A stretch of 64,000 bases of DNA. It comes from Gudongella sp964575895. Its GTDB lineage: Bacteria > Bacillota > Clostridia > Tissierellales > Tissierellaceae. Position 1 is the stretch's first letter. Each line of letters opens with the position of its first letter. The position numbers and the translations under genes were made by a program. Under the pieces are notes generated by a model. It made no database searches. It saw only the letters and a list, made by a program, of their open reading frames with translations, and was not told the DNA's origin. Positions 1 through 8,082 of the stretch are shown in pieces. The stretch lies in assembly GCA_964575895.1 (NCBI GenBank), contig CAZNTE010000008.1, positions 31,569 to 95,568 of the forward strand. The letters run 5' to 3'.

Positions 1-1208
1 ATAAGGATACCGTTAGGTTAACAAGGGATGGTTATAAGGTATTTGGAGAAGATCGAAGGGAAGTAGTAAGAGAAGTTAACACAATAATGTGGGATGTTGA
101 AGCTGCAAGCAAAGAAGGGTATGAGCACTTTATGCTAAAGGAAATTCACCAGCAGCCAACAGCAATAAAGGATACTTTATTTAGACGATTGGATGAGAAT
201 GGTAGAATTTTCTTGGAGAACATCAACATAACAAAGGAAGATTTAGAAAACATTGAAAGAATTTACATTGTTGGATGTGGAACAGCCTACCATGCAGGTC
301 TAATAGGTAGGTACCTATTCCAGACCTTCTTAAAAGTAAATACCATAACTGATATTGCTTCAGAATTTAGATATAATGAGCATTATATTGATGAAAAGAC
401 TCTTGTAGTGGTAGTCAGTCAGTCAGGTGAAACTCTAGATACTCTAACAGCTCTTAAAGATGCCAGAGAAAAAGGAGCAAGAATTCTTTCAATAACTAAT
501 GTAGTGGGAAGTTCCGTTTCAAGAGAGTCCCATGATGTATTCTATACCTGGGCTGGACCAGAAATAGCTGTGGCATCCACAAAGGCATATACTACACAAT
601 TAGTAGCATTTTACATGCTAGCACTTCATTTTGGAAGGCTTAAAGGAACACTAGAAGAAGCATGCTATGATGAGATCTTGGAGGAGTTAAAAGTACTTGG
701 AGACAGAGTTCAGACAACCCTTGAAAGAGTTGATTTGGCTGCCAGGGAAGTTGCAGAAAAAATCAAGGAAAGTAAATCATTGTTTTATCTAGGCAGAGGA
801 TTAGATTATAATACTGCACTGGAAGGTGCTTTGAAACTGAAAGAAATATCATACATTCATACAGAAGCCTTCCCAGCAGGAGAGTTAAAGCATGGTACCA
901 TAGCTCTAATTGAAGAGGGAACTCCAGTTATTGCAATAGCTACCCAACAAGGATTATACGATAAGATGGTTTCTAATATAAAGGAAGTAAAAGCAAGAGG
1001 TGCTTATGTTATTGGCATATCTAGAAAAAGAAACTCTGACCTAGAACAAGTATGTGATTACACAGTATTTTTAGAAGAGTCATTTAATATATTTATGCCT
1101 CTTATATCTGTAATTTTTCCTCAACTTCTTTCATATTACACATCCTTAATAAAAGGAAATGATGTTGATAAGCCGAGGAATCTTGCTAAATCAGTGACAG
1201 TTGAATAA
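1..1208 (+). CDS. glmS: glutamine--fructose-6-phosphate aminotransferase, 3' part
   Basis: This is the C-terminal two-thirds of GlmS, which makes glucosamine-6-phosphate from fructose-6-phosphate and glutamine, the first step to UDP-GlcNAc and peptidoglycan. The reading frame is open from base 3, so the gene starts left of the window and the glutaminase domain is missing from view. Visible are the linker ending in the KEIHQQP motif and the two SIS sugar-isomerase domains with VSQSGET, ASTKAY and EGALKLKE. The protein ends with the family's usual DKPRNLAKSVTVE. A hairpin terminator follows at once. The partner enzyme GlmU is encoded at 39.8 kb. Identification is secure; the true start cannot be seen. 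Confidence 0.97.
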   Translation, partial: KDTVRLTRDGYKVFGEDRREVVREVNTIMWDVEAASKEGYEHFMLKEIHQQPTAIKDTLFRRLDENGRIFLENINITKEDLENIERIYIVGCGTAYHAGLIGRYLFQTFLKVNTITDIASEFRYNEHYIDEKTLVVVVSQSGETLDTLTALKDAREKGARILSITNVVGSSVSRESHDVFYTWAGPEIAVASTKAYTTQLVAFYMLALHFGRLKGTLEEACYDEILEELKVLGDRVQTTLERVDLAAREVAEKIKESKSLFYLGRGLDYNTALEGALKLKEISYIHTEAFPAGELKHGTIALIEEGTPVIAIATQQGLYDKMVSNIKEVKARGAYVIGISRKRNSDLEQVCDYTVFLEESFNIFMPLISVIFPQLLSYYTSLIKGNDVDKPRNLAKSVTVE

Positions 1209-1214
1209 AAAAGG

Positions 1215-1244
1215 ACCCATTGGAGAACAATCCAATGGGTTTTG
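1215..1244 (+). terminator. terminator after glmS
   Basis: A perfect 10-bp stem (ACCCATTGGA / TCCAATGGGT) with a 6-base loop is followed by a short T run. It lies 7 bases after the glmS stop and separates it from the convergent regulator gene. Confidence 0.75.
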
Positions 1245-1298
1245 TAATAATTACAATAAAAAATCATGATTAACTATTAATCATAGCTGTAAAAAAAA

Positions 1299-1661
1299 CT
1301 ACAAGCTATTTTTATTTGCTATTAAACTCATGTAACCTATTATATTTCTTTTGTCATCGTCATTAAGTTTGCCATAGGTGTCTAAAAGAATTTTTTCATC
1401 ATTATTTAGATAACTAAGGGTTTTTTCTTTGATGACAAAATCAGGAGGTATCTCCATAGGTTCACTTCCGGTTAATATCCAATCAATAGTTACATTTAGG
1501 ACTTGTCTTAAAAGTATTAGAGTATTTGCAGATGGTGAAAATTTATCGTTCTCTAAGTCACTTAGGTTACCAGTGGATAAACCCGTTAGATCACGTACCT
1601 CTAATAAAGACAATTTTTTTGCTTTTCTAGCTGACTTTAATCTTTGCCCAATTGTGGACAT
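1299..1661 (-). CDS. XRE-family helix-turn-helix regulator
   Basis: A 120-residue cytoplasmic DNA-binding protein. Residues about 5-62 form a Cro/C1-type helix-turn-helix (IGQRLKSARKAKKLSLLEV, then LTGLSTGNLSDLEN). The C-terminal half is short, acidic and without a recognisable ligand domain, resembling the tail of small phage-type or SinR/Xre-like repressors. It is divergent from a second, shorter HTH gene at 1827, and the 160 bases between them carry repeated GACATC elements. That arrangement suggests it represses itself and its neighbour. No phage structural genes are nearby, so this looks like a stand-alone switch or a relic. The regulated function is unknown. Confidence 0.85.
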   Translation of the reverse strand: MSTIGQRLKSARKAKKLSLLEVRDLTGLSTGNLSDLENDKFSPSANTLILLRQVLNVTIDWILTGSEPMEIPPDFVIKEKTLSYLNNDEKILLDTYGKLNDDDKRNIIGYMSLIANKNSL

Positions 1662-1682
1662 AACTTCACCCCCCGAGTATCG

Positions 1683-1738
1683 GACATCAGAGAATAATTT
1701 GGAATGATATTGACATTATCTGACATCTGAGATATTCT
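1683..1738 (+). promoter_or_regulatory. promoter with repeated GACATC operator-like elements
   Basis: A plus-strand promoter is visible: TTGACA at 1710-1715, a 17-base spacer, then TATTCT at 1733-1738. GACATC followed by A or T and GAGA occurs at 1683 and again at 1722, and a TGACAT core recurs at 1711 and 1721, inside the spacer. The elements lie between two divergent HTH genes, which fits a repressor operator. The binding protein is inferred. Confidence 0.5.
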
Positions 1739-1826
1739 ATTTATGTAATCATCTACAATCAATACCCATATTTTATCATACTAATCAACAAAAAGAGAAC
1801 AAAAATTTCTTTTAGGATGTGATTTG

Positions 1827-2012
1827 ATGAGAAAAAGAAAGCTTACACCCTTTGGAGAAGAAGTTAAGAGAAAATTAATCGAAGTCAATATGACACAAAA
1901 GAAGTTGGCTGAAGATATTCAGACCTCAGAAGTGTATTTAAGTATGATTTTATATGGTGAGAGATCAGGGGATAAGTATATGGATTTGATTAAGAAAAAG
2001 TTAAAATTGTAA
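1827..2012 (+). CDS. small XRE-like helix-turn-helix protein
   Basis: A 61-residue basic protein consisting almost only of a helix-turn-helix: FGEEVKRKLIEVNMTQKKLAEDI followed by a recognition helix around SEVYLSMILYGERSG. Many small Cro-like phage and plasmid regulators have this build. A TTG codon at 1824 directly precedes the ATG at 1827. I prefer ATG because the AGGATGTGA ribosome site at 1814-1822 is better spaced to it. It is divergent from the XRE regulator and ends in a hairpin with a T run. Function beyond DNA binding is unknown. Confidence 0.7.
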   Translation: MRKRKLTPFGEEVKRKLIEVNMTQKKLAEDIQTSEVYLSMILYGERSGDKYMDLIKKKLKL

Positions 2013-2024
2013 TACTTCTAGAAG

Positions 2025-2064
2025 AGCCTTTGTACTAAAGAATATTTGGTGTAAAGGCTTTTTT
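2025..2064 (+). terminator. terminator after the small HTH gene
   Basis: AGCCTTT pairs with AAAGGCT across a partly paired loop and is followed by a run of six T. It ends the short HTH transcript before the transporter promoter. Confidence 0.6.
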
Positions 2065-2076
2065 AGTATATTTTTA

Positions 2077-2105
2077 TTGCATGAATAAATTCTCAGTGAT
2101 AATAT
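2077..2105 (+). promoter_or_regulatory. candidate promoter of the tripartite transporter operon
   Basis: TTGCAT at 2077-2082, a 17-base spacer and TAATAT at 2100-2105, about 40 bases before the first gene. The -35 region (TATTGCATGAATAA) closely resembles that of the lipoprotein gene at 5.3 kb, hinting at a shared regulator. Confidence 0.45.
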
Positions 2106-2143
2106 AGGAATGAATTTATATAATATTGAATGGAGGGGTAGTA

Positions 2144-3166
2144 GTGATAAAAAGATATATATCCTTAATAATTGTAGTACTACTACTTTTATTAAGTGGA
2201 TGTGAAAATATAGTAAATAATAATGAAGATTCATTTCCCAGCAAGGATTTAAATGGTGTAATACAATGGGGCGCAGGTGGCGGAACAGACATAATATCAA
2301 GATCATTGACGCCATTTGTGGAGCAGAATCTGGGGAAATCAATCATTCTTCAGAATAAGACTGGGGCTACAGGTGCCATTGCTACACAATTTGTTCATGA
2401 TCAGGCTTCTGATGGATACAATCTTCTATATGGAGCTGAAAACCCTCAATTGTACCAGGTTATGGGAATATCCCAATTAAGTTATGATGATTTTGAACCT
2501 ATTATATTGATAGGTAGGGAAACTGCAGTAGTTGTAGTAAGGGAGGACTCCGAGTATAAATCCATTGAAGAGTTATTGTTGGATGCAAAGAGCAATCCTG
2601 ACAAAATAAAGATGGGAACAACAGGACCAGGTGGACTTCCCTTTGTTGTAGCTTCATTGTTTAAATCTGTAGATGAAGTAACATTTAATCAAATTCCTTT
2701 TGATGGAGATGGACCAGTTGTTACTGCCCTACTAGGTGGTCATGTTGACTTCACAATAACCAAACTATCTGCAGTGAAAGAATTATTAAGGAATGAAGAT
2801 GTAAGGGTTATAAGCAGTATCTCCAATGATAATATCCCTGGATATGAAGAAGTAGTGCCTATAGGAGTAGTTAGGGATGAGTATAGTAAATATTTACCTT
2901 GGGGACCATTTTATGGCGTCTATGTAAAAAAAGACACACCAAAGGAAATAGTAGATGTATTAGTTAAGGCATACAAAGAAGCGTATGATAGGGATGAGTT
3001 TCAGATATTTATGAGTGATAATGCAATAATACCTATGGGAATCTCCGGAGAAGAAGCTTATGAGTTTCTAGATGCCTGGAAGAGAGTGTCTTCATGGTTG
3101 TTATTCGATGCTGGTGGAACTGAGATTTCCCCTGAAGAATTTGATATTAAGAGGATTGTTGAGTAG
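2144..3166 (+). CDS. tripartite tricarboxylate transporter substrate-binding lipoprotein (TctC/Bug family)
   Basis: A 340-residue extracytoplasmic solute receptor, anchored as a lipoprotein. The signal peptide ends in the lipobox LLSGC with Cys20. The Bug/TctC fold is recognised by QWGAGGGTDIISRSL near the start of the mature protein, NKTGATGAIA, and MGTTGPGG. The frame is open from a TTG at 2126, but the GGAGGGG ribosome site at 2132-2138 lies inside that extension and is well spaced to the GTG at 2144, so I chose GTG. TctB and TctA follow closely, completing a secondary transporter. The substrate, usually a di- or tricarboxylate or an aromatic acid, cannot be told from sequence. Confidence 0.93.
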   Translation: MIKRYISLIIVVLLLLLSGCENIVNNNEDSFPSKDLNGVIQWGAGGGTDIISRSLTPFVEQNLGKSIILQNKTGATGAIATQFVHDQASDGYNLLYGAENPQLYQVMGISQLSYDDFEPIILIGRETAVVVVREDSEYKSIEELLLDAKSNPDKIKMGTTGPGGLPFVVASLFKSVDEVTFNQIPFDGDGPVVTALLGGHVDFTITKLSAVKELLRNEDVRVISSISNDNIPGYEEVVPIGVVRDEYSKYLPWGPFYGVYVKKDTPKEIVDVLVKAYKEAYDRDEFQIFMSDNAIIPMGISGEEAYEFLDAWKRVSSWLLFDAGGTEISPEEFDIKRIVE

Positions 3167-3177
3167 GTTGTGATGTA

Positions 3178-3645
3178 ATGAAGAACTATGAATTCCACAA
3201 AAGTGAATTATTTTTAATAATTACCCTTGGGCTTATTAGTCTAGGGGTATTTTGGAATTCTTATTTGTTGTTTCAAGAGGATTACAATCTCTCTTCTCCT
3301 GGGTTTATTCCTTTTATTTTGTCTATAATTTTGATTCTAGTATCTTTAAATTTATTAGTACGATTTTTATTAAATAAGAAAAGGCCTGAGGAAGTACCAT
3401 TAATAGAGGAACAACAGGTGTTTTTTTTCATAAACAGAAAGATAGTAGTAGTGATTACTACTTTTATTGGTTTTATAATTTTAACTCAAGTAATTGGGTT
3501 TTATATTGCTTCTTTAATCTTTATGTTCTTAAGTATAGGGTATTTATCTAAAGGACAATTTATAGCATCTATAAAATATAGCATATTTTTTATTTTATTT
3601 ATTTGGATAATTTTTGGGAGTATATTTAAGGCAATAATTAAATAG
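3178..3645 (+). CDS. tripartite tricarboxylate transporter small membrane subunit (TctB)
   Basis: A 155-residue, very hydrophobic protein with four predicted membrane segments (about residues 10-30, 38-62, 84-110 and 115-152) and a charged loop between the second and third. Size, topology and position between a TctC-type receptor and a TctA-type permease identify it as the small TctB subunit. Sequence conservation in this subunit is always low, so the call leans on context. It begins 11 bases after the receptor gene and ends 9 bases before tctA, so the three are certainly one transcript. Confidence 0.88.
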   Translation: MKNYEFHKSELFLIITLGLISLGVFWNSYLLFQEDYNLSSPGFIPFILSIILILVSLNLLVRFLLNKKRPEEVPLIEEQQVFFFINRKIVVVITTFIGFIILTQVIGFYIASLIFMFLSIGYLSKGQFIASIKYSIFFILFIWIIFGSIFKAIIK

Positions 3646-3654
3646 GAGAGACTT

Positions 3655-5133
3655 ATGTTAAATGGATTAGAAGGATTACTATTGCCCTTTACAATTCCAT
3701 ATTTAGGAATATTAATTGCAGCTGGAACATTTGCAGGAATATATATTGGTGCTATTCCTGGGTTATCAGTAACTATGGCTGTATCCTTACTTATTTCTTT
3801 TACCTTTTCATGGGACACATTAAGTGCTCTTGCCTTGATGATAGGTGTATTTGTTGGTGGTGTTTATGGGGGTGCTAGATCTGCAATTTTACTTAATATA
3901 CCTGGCGCACCAGCAGCAATAGCTACAGCATTAGATGGATATCCCTTGGCTAAGAAGGGATTGGCAGGAGAAACTATAGGTATAGCAACAGTTCAATCAG
4001 TAATTGGAGGTTTAATTGGAGTGCTTATAATGGTAACAGCCACCCCTTTGATGTCAAAGATCGCACTTGGTTTTGCACCAAGAGATTACTTTCTTATTGG
4101 GATCATGGGTATACTTCTGGTTGGAAGTATGGGAAGTAAATCCACCGCTAAGGGGGTATTTACAGGTGTTTTAGGCGTTTTAATTGGCTTAATAGGAATG
4201 GACCCTTTCACTGGAATAGGCAGATTTACATTTGGAAATCTAAACCTTCTAGGTGGAATTAGCTATGTAGCTGCAATGATAGGATTATTTGGTGTGTCAG
4301 AAGCTCTATATCAGATTAGAGATATAGACAGACCCATGGTAAAACAAGAAGTCACAAAAATAATACCATCATGGAATGTCATATATAAATTCATACCTTT
4401 AACTATTAGATCATCAATAATTGGAGGTATAATTGGAGCATTGCCTGGAACAGGTGGTGATATTGCAGCAATACTAGCATATGATAATGCAAGAAGAACA
4501 GTAAAGAATAATAAGGTTGAGTTTGGTGAAGGAGCCATTGAAGGGGTAATAGCACCTGAAACCGCAAATAATGCTGCCATAGGTGGGGCCTTTATTCCCA
4601 TGTTAACCCTCGGAATCCCTGGAGACAGCGTAACGGCAATTATTATAGGAGCAATGTTTATTCATGGTCTAAGACCAGGACCTCTACTTATACTGGATAA
4701 TCCAAGTATTTTCTGGTTTATAGTTATATCACTGATTGTAGCAAATGTTTTTCTTTTAATATTTGGCTTAATGGGAATTAAACTTTTTACTAGAATAGTA
4801 GAGATCCCAAGGGAAAAAATACTACCTTCCATCTTAGTTCTATCGGCAATTGGAGCATACTCCATCAGTGGTAGTTATTTTGAACTGCTTATTGTTATTA
4901 TTTTTGGAGTAATTGGATATGTTTTTAGAGTATATAATTTTCCCATTGGTCCTATTGTTTTAGGTATGATCTTAGGCCCTATAATAGATAGTAATTTTAG
5001 AAGAGCAATATTATCATCAGGATCCATCGTGGGTTTTATAGTTGAATTATTTACAAATCCCATATCATTTGTTTTGTTGGCAATAATTGTATATTTTCTA
5101 GTATACAGCTATATTCAGAAGAGGAGAATTTAA
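3655..5133 (+). CDS. tripartite tricarboxylate transporter large permease (TctA)
   Basis: A 492-residue polytopic membrane protein, the ion-coupled channel of the transporter. Family motifs are clear: GAIPGLSVTMAVSLL near residue 33, GGVYGGARSAILLNIPGAPA near 73, GALPGTGGDIAAILAY near 262, and an APETANNAAIGGAFIPML segment near 302. These show the internal duplication typical of TctA. About a dozen hydrophobic segments are visible. It is the last gene of the operon. The following 246 bases have no strong terminator, only an all-AU hairpin at 5139-5162. The family identification is secure; substrate is unknown. Confidence 0.95.
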   Translation: MLNGLEGLLLPFTIPYLGILIAAGTFAGIYIGAIPGLSVTMAVSLLISFTFSWDTLSALALMIGVFVGGVYGGARSAILLNIPGAPAAIATALDGYPLAKKGLAGETIGIATVQSVIGGLIGVLIMVTATPLMSKIALGFAPRDYFLIGIMGILLVGSMGSKSTAKGVFTGVLGVLIGLIGMDPFTGIGRFTFGNLNLLGGISYVAAMIGLFGVSEALYQIRDIDRPMVKQEVTKIIPSWNVIYKFIPLTIRSSIIGGIIGALPGTGGDIAAILAYDNARRTVKNNKVEFGEGAIEGVIAPETANNAAIGGAFIPMLTLGIPGDSVTAIIIGAMFIHGLRPGPLLILDNPSIFWFIVISLIVANVFLLIFGLMGIKLFTRIVEIPREKILPSILVLSAIGAYSISGSYFELLIVIIFGVIGYVFRVYNFPIGPIVLGMILGPIIDSNFRRAILSSGSIVGFIVELFTNPISFVLLAIIVYFLVYSYIQKRRI

Positions 5134-5379
5134 GATTTATATATTAATTATTTTTAATATATTCAAGTAATCTTAACTCTATAATAAATGGAAGGATATG
5201 TAAGACTTGCAACTGGCTGATAGTGATGCTTTAAAGCTATCAAAAAAATAAATTTTATCGTGATAAAGCATTAGGGTATATTGATAAATATAAATTTAAC
5301 GATATGTATTGCATGGATAATTTATTCATGTTATAATGACTTTGTTGTTTGAACCTATAAAAAATAATGGAGGGAAAAA
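5134..5379 (+). promoter_or_regulatory. intergenic region with the lipoprotein promoter
   Basis: A good promoter precedes the lipoprotein gene: TTGCAT at 5309-5314, a 17-base spacer and TATAAT at 5332-5337. An imperfect palindrome, CATG GATAA TT TATT CATG, fills 5312-5330 within the spacer and may be an operator. ATGCTTTA at 5226-5233 and TAAAGCAT at 5264-5271 form a wide inverted repeat of unknown meaning. No small gene is evident. Confidence 0.55.
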
Positions 5380-6483
5380 ATGAAGAGAGTATTATCACTT
5401 TTATTAGTACTTATTTTGGCAATGGGAGTATTAGCAGGTTGTTCCACAGAGGAACCAGCAGCTCCAGCAGAGCCAGCAACACCAGAAGCACCAGTTGAAG
5501 AACCAGCTGAAGAGCCTACTGAAACACCAGCAGAAGGCGGACAAAAATTAGGTTTAGGTCATGTAATTTCAGTGGCTAAATCAAGAGATGCAGGAACAGA
5601 TGCTAACGGTAATGCAGTTTTAGCACAGGCACAAGCAGATGTAACTGCTGGATCAGTATTATTTGATAGCGAAGGTAAAATATTAAGCGTATATATCGAC
5701 GTTGCACAAACAAAAGTTGCATTTGATGAAGAATTAGTTGTAACATCTGATAAAACTGCAGAAGTTAAAACTAAAAAAGATCTTGGACCAGACTATGGTA
5801 TGGCAAAAGCATCAGGAATTCAAAAAGAGTGGTTTGAGCAAATTGCTACATTGGAAGATTGGATGGTAGGAAAAACTGTTGATGAGATCAAAGGAATGGG
5901 TCTTGCAGAAGGAAAAACTACTGAAGAAGATCTAGTATCATCTGTTACTATTACAGTAACTGATTATATTGCAGTTGTTGAGCAAGCATGGGCAGAAGCA
6001 ATCGAAGCTGAAGGAGCAGTTAAGGCTGGTCTTGGAGTTAAAACTTCAATTGCTAAATCAAGAGATGCAGGAACAGATGCTAACGGTAACGCAGTTTTAG
6101 CACAAGCACAAGTTGACACTGTACTTTCAGCTGCAGCATTTGATGAAGCTGGTAATGTAGCTGGAGCAGTTATTGATACAGCACAAGTAAGAGTAGCATT
6201 TGATGAAGCAGGAGTTGTAACTACTGACAGAGCTGGAGAGTTCAAGACTAAGAATGAACTTGCTGGTGATTATGGTATGCTTAAAGCTTCAGGTATTGGA
6301 AAAGAATGGTTTGAGCAAGCTGAAGCACTAGCAACTTGGATGGTAGGAAAATCAATTGACGAGATCAAAGGAATGGGTCTAGCAGAAGGAAAAACTACTG
6401 AAGAAGATCTAGTATCATCTGTTACAGTTACTGTAACTGATTACCTAGCAGTTGTTGAAGAAGCTCTAGCGGTTTCTAAATAA
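5380..6483 (+). CDS. lipoprotein with two tandem FMN-binding-like repeats (candidate ApbE substrate)
   Basis: A 367-residue secreted lipoprotein: signal peptide with lipobox LAGC (Cys21), a Pro/Glu/Ala-rich tether (about 22-55), then two copies of a roughly 150-residue domain with a 159-residue period (about 58-210 and 217-367). Each copy has KSRDAGTDANGNAVLAQ, a FDEAG-type strand, KASGI.KEWFEQ, W.VGK..DEIKGMGL, and ends in DLVSSVT[IV]T. That last segment (Asp184...Thr190; Asp343...Thr349) aligns with the Dxx[S/T]GATxT motif that ApbE modifies, with SV for GA. The next gene encodes ApbE. I infer two covalently bound FMN per chain and an extracytoplasmic electron-transfer role; no function is proven. 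Confidence 0.75.
   Translation: MKRVLSLLLVLILAMGVLAGCSTEEPAAPAEPATPEAPVEEPAEEPTETPAEGGQKLGLGHVISVAKSRDAGTDANGNAVLAQAQADVTAGSVLFDSEGKILSVYIDVAQTKVAFDEELVVTSDKTAEVKTKKDLGPDYGMAKASGIQKEWFEQIATLEDWMVGKTVDEIKGMGLAEGKTTEEDLVSSVTITVTDYIAVVEQAWAEAIEAEGAVKAGLGVKTSIAKSRDAGTDANGNAVLAQAQVDTVLSAAAFDEAGNVAGAVIDTAQVRVAFDEAGVVTTDRAGEFKTKNELAGDYGMLKASGIGKEWFEQAEALATWMVGKSIDEIKGMGLAEGKTTEEDLVSSVTVTVTDYLAVVEEALAVSK
5575..6426 (+). repeat. nearly identical tandem DNA blocks inside the lipoprotein gene
   Basis: Two stretches recur almost unchanged 477 bases apart: 5575-5631 with 6052-6108, and 5881-5949 with 6358-6426, differing at only a few third-codon positions, while the DNA between them has diverged much more. 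This points to duplication followed by gene conversion or strong constraint on these blocks. Confidence 0.8.
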
Positions 6484-6492
6484 TTTAAAACT

Positions 6493-6519
6493 AACTCCCT
6501 CAATTTGAGGGAGTTTTTA
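6493..6519 (+). terminator. terminator after the repeat lipoprotein
   Basis: AACTCCCTC pairs with GAGGGAGTT around a 5-base loop, followed by T5. It lies 10 bases after the stop codon, so apbE may rely on read-through or its own promoter. Confidence 0.85.
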
Positions 6520-6582
6520 TTTGTGATTACTTAGTGTTTGATAATAAGTATAAATTTTGATATGATATCTTAGGGTGATATA

Positions 6583-7656
6583 ATGAAAAAAATAATAACT
6601 TTTATATTGATAATAGCAGTATTAGCAACCACTCTATCAGGTTGTGGAACAGATCCAAATTACTATAGGTATAGTTATACTTTCTTTAATGCTTTTGATA
6701 CTGTAACTCAACTAATTGGTTATGCAAAGACTCAAGATGAGTTTAATGAATATGCTGAGTATCTAGAGAGTAGAATGCTTGAGCTTCATAGATTATTTGA
6801 TAAGTACAATAGTTATGAAGGGATTAATAATCTTAAGACAATAAATGATAATGCAGGGTTAAGTTCTGTTGCAGTGGAGAAGGAAATTATTGACTTGTTG
6901 GTCTTTTCAAAGGAAATGAATAAAAATTCCAGTGGGAAGGTAAATATTGCCTTCGGAGCTGTACTTGAAGTTTGGTCCAGGTATAGAGATGATGGGATGG
7001 CAGATCCAGATAATGCTAAGCTTCCACCAATGGAACTATTATTGGCAGCAAATGAGCATACTGATATTGATGATGTAATAATTGATGAGGTCAATAATAC
7101 TGTATACTTGGACGATCCTGAAATGTCCTTAGATGTTGGAGCAATAGCTAAGGGTTTCGCAGTTGAGATAATTTCACATGAGCTTATAGAAAAGGGATTT
7201 ACCTCTTGGATAATGAGCGCTGGTGGAAATATTAGATCTACAGGCAAACCAATGGATAATGAGAAAGATAAATGGGGCGTTGGAATACAAAATCCAGATA
7301 AAGAGATTTTTGGAGAAGGAGATCTGGATGTAATCTTTGTAAATGAAGCATCTGTTGTAAGTTCAGGGGACTATCAAAGATATTATTTTGTTGATGATGT
7401 GAGAGTTCACCATATAATAGATCCAGAAACTCTTATGCCTGCAAGTTATTATAGAGCAGTGAATGTAGTCATTGAAGATTCCGCATTGGCTGATTTCTAT
7501 TCAACTGAAGTTTACCTGCTACCATATGAGGAAAGTAGAGCACTAGTTGATTCCGTAGAGGGATTAGAAGCTATTTGGGTATTTCCCAATGGAACCATAG
7601 AAATGTCAGAAGGATTTAAAGCTATAGCTAAAAGCCAGGGAGCAACTTCAAATTAA
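6583..7656 (+). CDS. apbE: FAD:protein FMN transferase, lipoprotein
   Basis: A 357-residue ApbE-family enzyme that moves FMN from FAD onto Thr/Ser of extracytoplasmic proteins. The signal peptide has the lipobox LSGC (Cys21), so it acts on the outer face of the membrane. Diagnostic segments are SLDVGAIAKGFA, SAGGNIRSTG, VVSSGDYQRYY, HHIIDPETLMPA and the metal-binding ADFYST. HIIDP is followed by ETLMP rather than the more common RTGYP, a variant I associate with clostridial members. It lies 99 bases after a lipoprotein carrying two degenerate flavinylation motifs, its obvious candidate substrate. The ribosome site is weak (TAGGGTGAT). Family assignment is strong. Confidence 0.95.
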   Translation: MKKIITFILIIAVLATTLSGCGTDPNYYRYSYTFFNAFDTVTQLIGYAKTQDEFNEYAEYLESRMLELHRLFDKYNSYEGINNLKTINDNAGLSSVAVEKEIIDLLVFSKEMNKNSSGKVNIAFGAVLEVWSRYRDDGMADPDNAKLPPMELLLAANEHTDIDDVIIDEVNNTVYLDDPEMSLDVGAIAKGFAVEIISHELIEKGFTSWIMSAGGNIRSTGKPMDNEKDKWGVGIQNPDKEIFGEGDLDVIFVNEASVVSSGDYQRYYFVDDVRVHHIIDPETLMPASYYRAVNVVIEDSALADFYSTEVYLLPYEESRALVDSVEGLEAIWVFPNGTIEMSEGFKAIAKSQGATSN

Positions 7657-7674
7657 TAGAAGGAGGGCATAGAG

Positions 7675-8082
7675 ATGGAAAGAACCTTTATTATGATTAA
7701 ACCAGATGGTGTAGAGAGAAGACTTATTGGTAAGATTATTTCTAGAATTGAGAACAAGGGGTTTAACTTAACCAGAGCAAAGTTATTTATGCCACCAGTT
7801 GAGCTTGTTAAAGAACATTATTCTGAGCATAAGGGTAAAGATTTTTATGATGAATTAGTTGATTTTGTTTCAGGTGGGAATGTGATGGCCATGATTGTGG
7901 AAGGTGAAAATTGTATACAAGTCATGAGACTACTGATTGGAGATAAAAATCCAATGAATGCAACTCCAGGTTCAATTAGAGGTGATCATGCAAGCTCCAC
8001 AACATATAATATTATTCATGGTTCTGATAGTAGTCAGTCAGCGGAAAGAGAAATTAAGCTATGGTTTGGAGGAGAGAATTAA
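7675..8082 (+). CDS. ndk: nucleoside diphosphate kinase
   Basis: A 135-residue cytosolic enzyme that equalises nucleoside triphosphate pools by a phospho-histidine mechanism. The whole family pattern is present: ERTFIMIKPDGVERRLIG at the start, the RxxIG...NP.NA.PGSIRGD segment, and the active-site NIIHGSDS near residue 115. The ribosome site AGGAGGG is well placed. Its stop codon overlaps the next start (TAATG), so ndk and the racemase-family gene are translationally coupled. Length is normal. Confidence 0.98.
   Translation: MERTFIMIKPDGVERRLIGKIISRIENKGFNLTRAKLFMPPVELVKEHYSEHKGKDFYDELVDFVSGGNVMAMIVEGENCIQVMRLLIGDKNPMNATPGSIRGDHASSTTYNIIHGSDSSQSAEREIKLWFGGEN

Noticed and set aside
5139..5162. 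Terminator after tctA
   Set aside because: The 9-bp stem is entirely A-U and lacks a T run after it, so it is too weak to call.
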